From contig DASRJR010000421.1 in NCBI GenBank assembly GCA_035649395.1, positions 1 through 10,005 on the forward strand: DNA of 10,005 nucleotides, given 5' to 3'. This document shows, in pieces, positions 1 through 6,488 of this stretch. Under the pieces are notes generated by a model that was given only the letters and a program-made list of their open reading frames with translations, was not told where the DNA came from and did not search any database. Numbering within the stretch: the stretch's first letter is position 1; each line of letters opens with the position of its first letter. Source of the DNA: Gp6-AA40 sp035649395 (GTDB lineage: Bacteria; Acidobacteriota; Vicinamibacteria; Vicinamibacterales; UBA2999). A program made the position numbers and the translations under genes.

Positions 1-204
1 GTAGGTGCGGCGGACTGCCAGCCAATTGCCGTCTTCGGGCGCTTTGAGGCGTTCGCTCGTGACGGGTTGATACGTTTTGAGACGAGAGAGCGCTTCCGCC
101 GACGGAGCCGGCGTGGCGCTCTTCTGCTGGGCCAGGCTCGTGAGCCCGGCTGAAACGATGACAAACAGGATCGCGGCGAGAAGAGAATGAACTGAAGTCC
201 GCAT
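1..204 (-). CDS. PQQ-dependent dehydrogenase-like secreted protein, N-terminal part (runs off left edge)
   Basis: The first 68 codons of a minus-strand gene start at ATG 204 and stay open to the edge. Residues 1-27 form a classical signal peptide (MRTSVHSLLAAILFVIVSAG, then LTSLAQQ), so the product is exported. After a short Pro/Ala/Ser-rich stretch comes YQPVTSERLKAPEDGNWLAV and RRTY. This resembles the entry to the PQQ beta-propeller of quinoprotein alcohol dehydrogenases (V-T-x-x-x-L, then D-x-x-W-L-x-x-x-R). The same block occurs at residues 187-207 of the quinoprotein at 3841-5997 in this window (VTDEMLRNPPPGDWLTIRR). No haem motif lies in the visible part. The start is supported by the signal peptide and by a -10-like TAGAAT six bases upstream; there is no Shine-Dalgarno. 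Assignment rests on a short N-terminal match only; another beta-propeller oxidoreductase is possible. Confidence 0.68.
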   Translation of the reverse strand, partial: MRTSVHSLLAAILFVIVSAGLTSLAQQKSATPAPSAEALSRLKTYQPVTSERLKAPEDGNWLAVRRTY

Positions 205-210
205 GGCGCG

Positions 211-216
211 ATTCTA
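211..216 (-). promoter_or_regulatory. -10-like box for the left-edge gene, leaderless spacing
   Basis: On the minus strand TAGAAT (5 of 6 match to TATAAT) ends six bases before ATG 204, so transcription would begin at or within a base or two of the start codon. No convincing -35 box lies 16-18 bases upstream and no Shine-Dalgarno precedes the ATG. Pattern only; no transcript data. Confidence 0.4.
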
Positions 217-250
217 AGTCCAAAGTGCAGAATAGGCGTGTCAGAGAGGG

Positions 251-257
251 AAGGGGG
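251..257 (+). promoter_or_regulatory. Ribosome binding site that decides the start of the first TIGR03435 gene
   Basis: A purine-rich AAGGGGG, itself preceded by GAGAGGG, ends four bases before ATG 262. It favours that ATG over the in-frame GTG at 238, which has no such site and would put eight charged or small residues before the signal peptide. Confidence 0.55.
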
Positions 258-261
258 CGCG

Positions 262-1239
262 ATGAAGTACCTGATCCCGGTCATCCCACTGGTCGCCGCC
301 ATCGGTGTCGCGGCCGCGCAAGCGCCGACCCCAGCACTGCCGGTTCCAGCGGTGGTGCTCGGCCCGAGTCCCTCGGCCGGAGCAGCGCAAGTTCCAGACA
401 ACGAGCTTCCGTCTTTCGAGGTCGCCTCGGTCAAGTCGAATAGCAGTGGCGTCAACGGGCCGATGATGTCGCGAATGCTGCCAAACCGATTCGAGGCGAC
501 GGGTATTCCGGTGCGGCTATTGCTTCTCCAGTCGTACCGGTTGCCGAGCTATCAGATACAGGGTGTTCCCTCGTGGGTCGACAGCGAGCGCTACGACATT
601 CGTGCCAAGGCGCCCGAAGGTACGCAGCCGGATCAGCTGATGCTGATGCTTCGATCGCTGCTGATCGAGCGATTCAAGCTCGTGGCTCACCGGGAGACGA
701 AGGACTCTCCGGTCTACGCGTTGGTAATGGCGCGCAGCGACGGCAAGCTCGGTCCCAAGCTCAGTAAGACGACAGACGATTGCGACGCGATCTTGGCCGA
801 ACGTCGCGCCACCGCTCGCGCCCGCGGACCCGGACCCGTGCCGTTTACTCCGCCCGGACCGAACGAGCGGCCCGTCTGCACGACCAGCATGATGCCCGTC
901 TCGCGAGAAGCGGGCGCCCCGTTCCTTCTGAGAATGCGCGCCGGCGGTCAGACGATGGAGGCGCTGGCGAGGACAGTGTCCGGGTATGTGAATCGACTCG
1001 TGATCGATCGAACCGGATTAATGGGCCTGTACGACTACGAGTTCGAGATCTCGCCGATGCGCACGCTCAACACCGCACCGACCACCGTTCCTCCAGGCGG
1101 GCAGGCACCGGCGGCGCCGATCGACGATGGCCCGTCCATCTTCGAGTCGGTGCAGAAGCTCGGGCTGAAGCTGGAATCGACGCGCGGGCCCGTCGAGTAC
1201 CTCATCATCGACAGCATCCAGAAGCCGGTCGATGACTGA
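262..1239 (+). CDS. TIGR03435 family secreted protein, first tandem copy
   Basis: 325 residues with a signal peptide at the N-terminus (MKYLIPVIPLVAAIGVAAAQ), followed by a Pro/Ala-rich spacer to about residue 48. Family blocks appear in order: FEVASVKSN (52-60), LPSYQIQGVPSWVDSERYDI (94-113), MLRSLLIERFKLVAHRETKD (129-148), PVYALVMARSDGKLGPKL (150-167), LVIDRTGLMGLYDYEFEIS (246-264), DDGPSIF (288-294) and LGLKLESTRGPVEYLIIDSI with KPVDD at the end. This is the pattern of the TIGR03435 proteins, which are expanded in Solibacter and other Acidobacteria and have no known biochemical function. Two cysteines (C174, C206) bracket the variable Arg/Pro-rich middle and recur in the neighbour, so a disulfide is likely. 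ATG 262 is chosen over GTG 238 because of the ribosome site. The gene is followed 72 bases later by a same-strand paralogue. Confidence 0.87.
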   Translation: MKYLIPVIPLVAAIGVAAAQAPTPALPVPAVVLGPSPSAGAAQVPDNELPSFEVASVKSNSSGVNGPMMSRMLPNRFEATGIPVRLLLLQSYRLPSYQIQGVPSWVDSERYDIRAKAPEGTQPDQLMLMLRSLLIERFKLVAHRETKDSPVYALVMARSDGKLGPKLSKTTDDCDAILAERRATARARGPGPVPFTPPGPNERPVCTTSMMPVSREAGAPFLLRMRAGGQTMEALARTVSGYVNRLVIDRTGLMGLYDYEFEISPMRTLNTAPTTVPPGGQAPAAPIDDGPSIFESVQKLGLKLESTRGPVEYLIIDSIQKPVDD

Positions 1240-1240
1240 A

Positions 1241-1310
1241 CAGGAATCAGGAGTCAGGAATCAGGAATCAGTTCAGGGCTAGGTCTCAGGTTTCAGGTCG
1301 TAGGTCTCAG
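1241..1310 (+). repeat. Degenerate 7-bp tandem repeat array between the TIGR03435 genes
   Basis: Starting one base after the TGA of the first gene there are four 7-mers, CAGGAAT/CAGGAGT/CAGGAAT/CAGGAAT (1241-1268). An 11-base interruption follows (1269-1279), then four more 7-mers of related type, TAGGTCT/CAGGTTT/CAGGTCG/TAGGTCT (1280-1307), ending just before ATG 1312. The array fills essentially the whole intergenic gap. No open frame or Shine-Dalgarno is visible in it. Confidence 0.8.
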
Positions 1311-1311
1311 C

Positions 1312-2220
1312 ATGAGGAGTGCGGCGAAGTATCTCGTGTTGCTGTTCGCGCTGCTCGCATCGATATCAGCGCAGACGTCTGATCAGGACGCCGGTCGGCG
1401 GCCGGCGTTCGAAGTGGCTTCCGTCAAACGAAACGTCACGGGCAACCCTCCGACATCGATCCGGTCAACGACAGGACGTTTCACGGCGACAAACGCTCCG
1501 TTGATGCTGTTGCTCAGCAGCGCGTATCGCCTCGCGCCCTACCAATACGCTGGGCTGCCGAGTTGGGCCGACTCGGAGCGCTTCGACATCGCCGCCACAG
1601 CACCTGGCGCCACTGTCGACCAGGTGGCGTTGATGCTGCGGTCTCTGCTTGCGGACCGCTTCAAGATGGTCGCGCACATGGAAACACGTGACGCGCCGAT
1701 CTACGCCATCGTCGTCGCGCGCGCCGATCGGAGGCTCGGCCCGCAGATCACACGTTCGAGCACCGATTGCACCGCAGTCCTCGCGGAGCGTCAGGCGGCA
1801 GCACGATCGCGCGGCCCCGGGCCGGTTCCCGTTCCGTCAGTGACGCCTGGGCAGCGGCCCGTGTGCAATATCCGCGCGACGACGCGGCAGACATCCAGCG
1901 GCGGGGTTGTCCTCGGCTACACGGCCGGCAGCATCACGATGGCGCGGTTCGCCGAGATCCTGAGCATTGCACTCCAGTTCCGGCGCCAGGTCGTCGACCG
2001 AACGGCGCTCGAGGGGGCGTACGATTTCGACCTCGAGTACGCGCGCGAGCGGCCGGCGACCGCGGCAGCTCCTGGTGAACCGGCGGCGGCAACGCCGATC
2101 GACGACGGGCCGTCGATCTTCACGGCGCTGGAGGAGCAGCTTGGACTGAAGCTCGAGTCGACGCGCGCTCCTGTGGAGTATCTGGTAATCGATAGCGTGG
2201 AGAAGCCGACCGACAATTGA
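1312..2220 (+). CDS. TIGR03435 family secreted protein, second tandem copy
   Basis: 302 residues. A signal peptide (MRSAAKYLVLLFALLASISA, then QT) leads into FEVASVKRN (33-41). The same ordered blocks as in the upstream copy follow: APYQYAGLPSWADSERFDI (75-93), MLRSLLADRFKMVAHMETRD (108-127), PIYAIVVARADRRLGP (129-144), VVDRTALEGAYDFDLEY (227-243), DDGPSIFTALEEQLGLKLES (264-283) and a C-terminus VEYLVIDSVEKPTDN. C153 and C185 correspond to C174 and C206 of the neighbour. The Pro-rich N-terminal spacer of copy 1 is missing, so the conserved domain starts almost directly after the signal peptide. Copy 2 also keeps the TALEEQLGLKLES helix that copy 1 shortens to SVQKLGLKLES. No Shine-Dalgarno is visible; the 5' flank is the 7-bp repeat array. 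Function unknown; exported product very likely. Confidence 0.87.
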   Translation: MRSAAKYLVLLFALLASISAQTSDQDAGRRPAFEVASVKRNVTGNPPTSIRSTTGRFTATNAPLMLLLSSAYRLAPYQYAGLPSWADSERFDIAATAPGATVDQVALMLRSLLADRFKMVAHMETRDAPIYAIVVARADRRLGPQITRSSTDCTAVLAERQAAARSRGPGPVPVPSVTPGQRPVCNIRATTRQTSSGGVVLGYTAGSITMARFAEILSIALQFRRQVVDRTALEGAYDFDLEYARERPATAAAPGEPAAATPIDDGPSIFTALEEQLGLKLESTRAPVEYLVIDSVEKPTDN

Positions 2221-2221
2221 C

Positions 2222-2241
2222 GGCGGGTCTAAAGACCCGCC
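2222..2241 (+). repeat. Palindrome (9-bp stem) after the second TIGR03435 gene, possible terminator or REP-like element
   Basis: GGCGGGTCTAAAGACCCGCC is a perfect inverted repeat (GGCGGGTCT / AGACCCGCC around AA), starting two bases after the TGA and followed by CTAC. It has no T-tract on either strand, so it is not a textbook intrinsic terminator. Its position between convergent genes fits a hairpin that blocks read-through or protects 3' ends. I recall similar GGCGGGTCT..AGACCCGCC palindromes as dispersed intergenic repeats in related genomes, but could not check this. Confidence 0.6.
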
Positions 2242-2265
2242 CTACACGGCGCTGTTCCCTGCGTT

Positions 2266-2318
2266 CCTCAGGCCTGGGACCTGGCCCAGGCCTGATTCCT
2301 GATTCCTGATTCCTCAGG
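2266..2318 (-). repeat. Second 7-bp repeat array, opposite orientation, overlapping the tannase stop codon
   Basis: On the plus strand the units read CCTCAGG, CCTGGGA, then an 11-base unit (2280-2290), three copies of CCTGATT (2291-2311) and CCTCAGG (2312-2318). Reverse-complemented, this gives AATCAGG units, an 11-base interruption and CAGG-containing units: the layout of the array at 1241-1310, inverted. Within it, 2268-2278 and 2285-2295 form an 11-bp perfect inverted repeat with a 6-base loop (ACCTGG). The TGA of the tannase-like gene (2316-2314) lies inside the last unit. Confidence 0.75.
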
Positions 2319-3837
2319 GTTGCTTACACACGAAATTGGCCGCGTCGTCCGTACTGCCCGTGCCCTTGTAAGCAGCCACTTGTGGGAACGGACACAGCGG
2401 CCTCGTGCGATCGACGCGACCTTCCGTGACGTGCGATGCCGGGATCGACGCGGGCGCCTGCTTCTTCTCCACCCAGTTCTCGAGCGCGGTCAGCATGTCG
2501 AATGTCGCGGTGCCGTCGCCGCCGCCGCAGTGGTTCATGCCTGGCACCATGAACAGGCGATAGTTGTCGGCCACCTTCGACGCGCCGCCCATCTTCTCGA
2601 GGACGCTCTGGTAGTACTGCGTGCTGCTGGCTGAGGGGATCTGGGGGTCGGACCAGCCGTGGTACTGAATCAGCTTGCCGCCGCGCGCGACGAACTTCGA
2701 CAGATTTGGTTCGCGCGCGTTGATCAAGCCGGCTTCGGCCTTGTCCACTAGCGCCATGTGCTCGTCGAAGTTGAGCGTCTTGAAATCCCAGTTCGGATCG
2801 TTGAACACGAGATACTGGAACATCTGGACGCCGATGCCGAATGGCTGCGGCGCGCCGAACGTGGCCCAGCCCAGCTCGCTGCCGTACGCGAGGCCCGGGA
2901 AGATCTCTTTCTTCGTTTTCGTGTTGACGACCGGCTGATACATCTTGCGCGCGGCATCCATTTGCGCTTCCGTGAGGCACGTGGCCGAGTCTGCGCCCGT
3001 GCACGCGAGCACCCTTGGATTGAAGCTACACTTCAACGGGTTCTCGATCACCCGATCCTTCACGCCATCGTTCGCGTCGCACGCGGCGAGCACGGCGTCG
3101 TGAATCGCCGGGTACTTGGTCGCCGGAATGTACGCCGCCTCGTCCTTGTGCAGGTTCTGCGCAACCCACATCGAGAACACCGCACGGCCGGTCGCGTTGA
3201 GCGCCGGTGCGCCGGCGACGATCCCGTCGAAGTCCTCGGGATAGCGCTGAGCGGCGATCAGGCCCTGACGGCCACCCGCGGAGCAGCCGGTGAAATAGGA
3301 GAGGCGCGGCGCGTTGTTGTAGAACGCGGCGGCGATCGCTTTGCCCTTCACCGCCATCTCGTGCACGGCACGATAGCCGTAGTCGATCAGCTTCTCCTTG
3401 TTCTGCATCCACGGTCCGCCGCCGCCCTGATGTCCGGTGTCGCTGCTGGACGTGGCGTAACCGCGCCTGAGACCGCCGGCCAGTGCGTTCGTGTCGATGT
3501 TGCCGTTCCACCCGCCGTTGCCGGTTGCCTGGAACTTGCCGTTCCAGGCGGCAGCCGTTGCCGGCAGCCAGTACTCGACTTTGATGTCCGAGTCGGGCGA
3601 TGGCTTGAGCGTCGCTTCGACGCGGCAGAACGCGGGAAGATCGGAGAACGGATTTCCGCCGCCGCCGCGTCCGCCGCGCGCCGGGGGCGCGAACGCACCG
3701 GCGGCGACCGACGTCGCTGCCGTGATCGTCGCATCGGGCAGCTTCAGCGACGAGAGAGCCTCGCAGGATTGGGCCGTCACCGGCCTCGCGATCGCGAGAC
3801 CGAGTATTGCGGCAATCGCCAATGAGCAATAGCGCAT
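2314..3837 (-). CDS. Tannase / feruloyl esterase family hydrolase, secreted
   Basis: 507 residues, the usual length for PF07519 enzymes, which hydrolyse esters such as gallate, feruloyl or MHET-type aromatic esters. A signal peptide (MRYCSLAIAAILGLAIARPV, then TAQ) indicates export. The nucleophile elbow is FTGCSAGGRQG with Ser186. The acid lies in QYHGWSDPQI (Asp397) and the base in VPGMNHCGGG (His436). Cys185 and Cys437, adjacent to Ser and His, complete the CS-D-HC arrangement in which a disulfide joins the catalytic residues. The lid segment carries CDANDGVKD (253-261), matching the family's calcium-binding loop. A Gly/Arg-rich stretch (54-61) is a low-complexity insertion. It is the last gene of the minus-strand operon: its ATG is three bases after the TAA of the quinoprotein gene. 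Catalysis looks intact; substrate cannot be read from sequence. Confidence 0.94.
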   Translation of the reverse strand: MRYCSLAIAAILGLAIARPVTAQSCEALSSLKLPDATITAATSVAAGAFAPPARGGRGGGGNPFSDLPAFCRVEATLKPSPDSDIKVEYWLPATAAAWNGKFQATGNGGWNGNIDTNALAGGLRRGYATSSSDTGHQGGGGPWMQNKEKLIDYGYRAVHEMAVKGKAIAAAFYNNAPRLSYFTGCSAGGRQGLIAAQRYPEDFDGIVAGAPALNATGRAVFSMWVAQNLHKDEAAYIPATKYPAIHDAVLAACDANDGVKDRVIENPLKCSFNPRVLACTGADSATCLTEAQMDAARKMYQPVVNTKTKKEIFPGLAYGSELGWATFGAPQPFGIGVQMFQYLVFNDPNWDFKTLNFDEHMALVDKAEAGLINAREPNLSKFVARGGKLIQYHGWSDPQIPSASSTQYYQSVLEKMGGASKVADNYRLFMVPGMNHCGGGDGTATFDMLTALENWVEKKQAPASIPASHVTEGRVDRTRPLCPFPQVAAYKGTGSTDDAANFVCKQP

Positions 3838-3840
3838 GAT

Positions 3841-5997
3841 TTACCTCTTGTCTGGGAGCGCGAATACGTAAAGTGCCTGCCCGGTCGTCGGGACCCGAAT
3901 CTCCGGCGCAAGTGTCGATGGGACGAGCCGCGGGCTGCCGCCGCCCAATCCCGTGGTGACGGCGATGTACTGCTTGCCGTCCACGTTGAACGACATCGGG
4001 AACCCCTGCACGGACGTCGCGAGGCGCGTCTGCCACAGGATCTTGCCGGTGCGCACGTCGACCGCTTTGAAGCTCCGATCGAGATCGCCGACGAACGCGA
4101 CGCCGCCGGCGGTGGAGAGCACCGCCGTGAGGAACGGCGCGCGCTGCTGGAACGCCCACGTCTCCTTCATCGTGTTCACGTCGAAGGCCGCCAGCTTGCC
4201 GATGTTGCCGTCAGTGCCCGGCATCTCGTAGAAGCGGCGATCGGCACCACCGCCGCTGCCGCCGCCCGCCTTCTGCTCGATTTTCTGGGCGCGGATCGCG
4301 ATGCAGCTCTGGCTCAACGGGATGATCAGCTGATTGGTCCCCTTGTGGTGGCTCATCGCCTGCCAGTTGTGCCCGCCTTCCGTGCTCGGGCATCCATCGA
4401 TCCACTGACCGATCTCGTGGTCGATGATGTCCTGGCGGTACATCGGCGCGCCGGTCTGCGGGTCGAACTTCTCCCACACGTTCTGGAAGACCGTCTCTTT
4501 GTGTCCGAGGTACTTGCCGGTCTTGCGATCGAGCTTCCACAGCACGCCGTCCTTGCCGACGGTGAACACGAGACTCTGACCAGCCGAATCGACCAGCACG
4601 CGCTCGAAGACGATGTCGAGATCGAGTGCCTCGCCGGGCGCGTGCGAGTAGTACCACACCAGCTTGCCGGTGTCGGCATCGAGCGCGACGGTGGAGCTCG
4701 TATACAGCGCCTTGTCGAGCGTGTACATTCCGCGGCTCACCGGCATCCACGGCTTGGCTTGTGCCGTTCCCCAGTAGGTGAGGTTCAGCTCGGGATCGTA
4801 GCTGCCCGTGATCCACGATTCACCGCCGGCGCGGAACAGGTTCGTCAGGCTGCCCCACGAATCGCCACCCGGCTCACCCTCTTTGGCGATCGTGTAGAAG
4901 CGCCAGAGCTGCTTGCCGGTCTGCGCGTCGTACGCGCTGATGAAGCATTTCGTCTCGACGTACGGCGAGCAGCCGCCCATGCCCTCGATGACCTTGCCTT
5001 TCGCGATCAGCGGGCCGCTGGAGCTGCCACGGCCATCGGGCATCGCGACGTCCCACGCCACCTTGCCGGTGCGGGCATCGAGCGCTACGAGATGCGCGTT
5101 GCTCATCGCGAGATAGAGCTTGTCGTCGTAGAGCGTCATGCCGCGCATGGCCATGTTGCCGCCAAGACGCTGCTCCCAGATCACATCGCCGGTCCGTCCG
5201 TCGAGCGCCTGGATCGTGCCGCCAGTGTTGTTCAAGTAGACGACACCATTGCGCGCCAGCGGCGACGGCTGATTGGTGCCGCCCTCGGTCATCGGGGCGA
5301 CCCATGCCAGCTGGAGATCCTGTGCGTTGTCGCGCGTGATCTGCGTGAGCGGGCTGTAGTTCGACGCGAAGACGTCACGACGAATGGTGAGCCAATCTCC
5401 CGGCGGCGGATTGCGCAGCATCTCGTCAGTGACGCGCACGTAATCCTTCACTTCACCGGCGACGGTGAGGCCAGTGACTGGAGCGGCGTCGCCACGTCCG
5501 CGCCCGCCACCTTGCGCGGCGCCGCCCTGCGCGCCCGCACCGCGCCCGGCAGGAGGCGCCGCCGGCGGATTCTGCGCGGCCGCGGCGGGGGCTGGCGCCG
5601 CCGTGCCGCCGATTTGCGCGTTCGTCGTCGGCGTCAGGGGCTGATTGCCTGGCGTGCGGCCGTTCGACTGCAGGATGAAGGCGACGATGTTGACGTAGGT
5701 GTCCGCGGGGAGCGCGCCGGGACGGTCAGTTGGCATCGTGTTCTGCACCAGACCGAAGAGGTCGCGCGTCGTCCGCGTGCCCCACGATCCGACGAATGAC
5801 GGGCCCGCGAGCGGCGGGATTCCCATCAGGTCGGCGCCATGGCAGCCGGCGCAATTGGCTTGAAACGCCGTGCGTCCGGCGGCGGCTTGGTCGGCGGTGA
5901 ACGGTCCAGCGGTTGGCGTCTGCTGACCGCTGACGAGCACGACGGTCGACACGAGGCCGATCGCCAGTACAAAGGAGAGCGTTCTGCCCACGATCAT
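3841..5997 (-). CDS. Quinohaemoprotein: N-terminal cytochrome c fused to a PQQ-dependent dehydrogenase beta-propeller
   Basis: 718 residues from ATG 5997. A signal peptide (about 1-25) is followed by a class I cytochrome c domain: haem site NCAGCH (C49, C52, H53) and likely axial Met88 in NTMPTDRPG. A 40-residue Ala/Pro/Gly/Arg linker (131-170) leads to the PQQ propeller (about 185-715). The propeller has repeated tryptophan-docking blades such as ALDGRTGDVIWEQ (264-276), ALDARTGKVAWDV (305-317), AYDAQTGKQLWRF (355-367), ALDADTGKLVWYY (438-450) and AVDVRTGKILWQT (645-657). ITGSYDPELNLTYWGTAQAK (396-415) sits where alcohol dehydrogenases have the GTGNP loop, and GEALDLD (455-461) supplies the likely catalytic Asp459. 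It presumably oxidises an alcohol or aldehyde in the periplasm and passes electrons to its own haem. ATG 5997 beats the in-frame upstream ATG at 6024 because of GAGGTG at 6008-6003 and a cleaner signal peptide. Substrate unknown. Confidence 0.9.
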   Translation of the reverse strand: MIVGRTLSFVLAIGLVSTVVLVSGQQTPTAGPFTADQAAAGRTAFQANCAGCHGADLMGIPPLAGPSFVGSWGTRTTRDLFGLVQNTMPTDRPGALPADTYVNIVAFILQSNGRTPGNQPLTPTTNAQIGGTAAPAPAAAAQNPPAAPPAGRGAGAQGGAAQGGGRGRGDAAPVTGLTVAGEVKDYVRVTDEMLRNPPPGDWLTIRRDVFASNYSPLTQITRDNAQDLQLAWVAPMTEGGTNQPSPLARNGVVYLNNTGGTIQALDGRTGDVIWEQRLGGNMAMRGMTLYDDKLYLAMSNAHLVALDARTGKVAWDVAMPDGRGSSSGPLIAKGKVIEGMGGCSPYVETKCFISAYDAQTGKQLWRFYTIAKEGEPGGDSWGSLTNLFRAGGESWITGSYDPELNLTYWGTAQAKPWMPVSRGMYTLDKALYTSSTVALDADTGKLVWYYSHAPGEALDLDIVFERVLVDSAGQSLVFTVGKDGVLWKLDRKTGKYLGHKETVFQNVWEKFDPQTGAPMYRQDIIDHEIGQWIDGCPSTEGGHNWQAMSHHKGTNQLIIPLSQSCIAIRAQKIEQKAGGGSGGGADRRFYEMPGTDGNIGKLAAFDVNTMKETWAFQQRAPFLTAVLSTAGGVAFVGDLDRSFKAVDVRTGKILWQTRLATSVQGFPMSFNVDGKQYIAVTTGLGGGSPRLVPSTLAPEIRVPTTGQALYVFALPDKR
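3844..3849 (-). promoter_or_regulatory. Shine-Dalgarno of the tannase-like gene, inside the upstream gene's end
   Basis: AAGAGG, which also encodes the last Lys-Arg codons of the quinoprotein, ends six bases before ATG 3837. Termination at TAA 3843-3841 therefore happens over the next gene's ribosome site, which favours translational coupling. Confidence 0.7.
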
Positions 5998-6002
5998 CGT
6001 CG

Positions 6003-6008
6003 CACCTC
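6003..6008 (-). promoter_or_regulatory. Shine-Dalgarno of the quinoprotein gene
   Basis: GAGGTG begins immediately after the TGA of the CHRD gene and ends five bases before ATG 5997. It decides the start against the alternative ATG at 6024, which would overlap the CHRD gene. Confidence 0.7.
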
Positions 6009-6461
6009 TCACTTGAGGAACCACCCCCAGAGATTACTCCCGTCGGGGGCCACACCTTTCGCGCTGTGAATCTGCAGGTACAGCTTGCCCTGGCGCAGGC
6101 TGTCGACCTGCTCTTGCGTCAGGTCCACCGAGCCCGAGAGCGTTCCGCTTGCGGCCTTCGTGATCGTCAGATCGGCGATGGGGTTGCCGCGCGCGCCCTT
6201 CGCGATGCCGCGGTGCAGCCGCGCCACTGTCGCCGGACCGGCGAGGCCTTCGAAGGATCCGGTAATTGCGAGCTTCCTGCCGGAGAGCGTCGCGGTCGCC
6301 GTGCCCTTGCCGGTCACGTTGACGCGGTCGTTGGGGCCGGCGGTCGGCACCCACCCCAGTCGCGCCGTGTATTTGTCGCCGCCTTGAGCGGCGACGAACT
6401 CGGTTGCCAGGATCGTGGCCGCGATCAGTGCGAAGGCGAGGCCCGCGTTTTTCAGTCTCAA
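6009..6461 (-). CDS. CHRD-domain secreted protein, probable TTG start
   Basis: 150 residues if started at TTG 6461; an in-frame ATG at 6494 would add 11 residues. TTG is preferred because GAGGTG lies four bases upstream and because the protein then opens with a compact signal peptide (MRLKNAGLAFALIAATILAT, then EFVAAQ). The mature part resembles the CHRD domain. It has a beta-rich N-terminal half with GTATATLSGRKLAITGSFEG (53-72), a histidine in ATVARLHRG (77-85), and a late block GKLYLQIHSAKGVAPDGSNL (125-144) matching the family's G-x-L-Y-x-x-x-H-S/T. CHRD domains occur in chordin and in many bacterial extracytoplasmic proteins of unknown role; some family members lie near metal or redox proteins. 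It is first in the operon, 11 bases before the quinoprotein ATG, so an accessory or partner role for the quinoprotein is plausible but inferred. Confidence 0.82.
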   Translation of the reverse strand: MRLKNAGLAFALIAATILATEFVAAQGGDKYTARLGWVPTAGPNDRVNVTGKGTATATLSGRKLAITGSFEGLAGPATVARLHRGIAKGARGNPIADLTITKAASGTLSGSVDLTQEQVDSLRQGKLYLQIHSAKGVAPDGSNLWGWFLK

Positions 6462-6465
6462 GTGA

Positions 6466-6471
6466 CACCTC
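6466..6471 (-). promoter_or_regulatory. Shine-Dalgarno supporting a TTG start for the CHRD gene
   Basis: GAGGTG is followed by TCAC and then TTG 6461. The identical hexamer serves the next gene of the operon (6008-6003). No comparable site precedes ATG 6494. Confidence 0.6.
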
Positions 6472-6488
6472 GGAATCGCGTCAGAGCT

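Noticed and set aside
1241..2318. CRISPR-like array
   Set aside because: Units are 7 bp and directly adjacent, with no unique spacers, and no cas genes are present.
2758..3825. Plus-strand open frame opposite the tannase-like gene (355 codons)
   Set aside because: Lies wholly over a gene with an intact catalytic triad; Arg/Glu-rich composition typical of antisense frames.
3026..4159. Minus-strand frame spanning the quinoprotein-tannase junction, considered as a frameshifted fusion
   Set aside because: Arg-rich translation without motifs. Both flanking genes are complete with their own stop, Shine-Dalgarno and signal peptide.
4345..5799. Long plus-strand open frame opposite the quinoprotein gene (484 codons)
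   Set aside because: Antisense shadow in GC-rich DNA: Arg/Ala/Val/His-rich with no recognisable motif, while the minus strand encodes a full quinoprotein with haem and propeller motifs.
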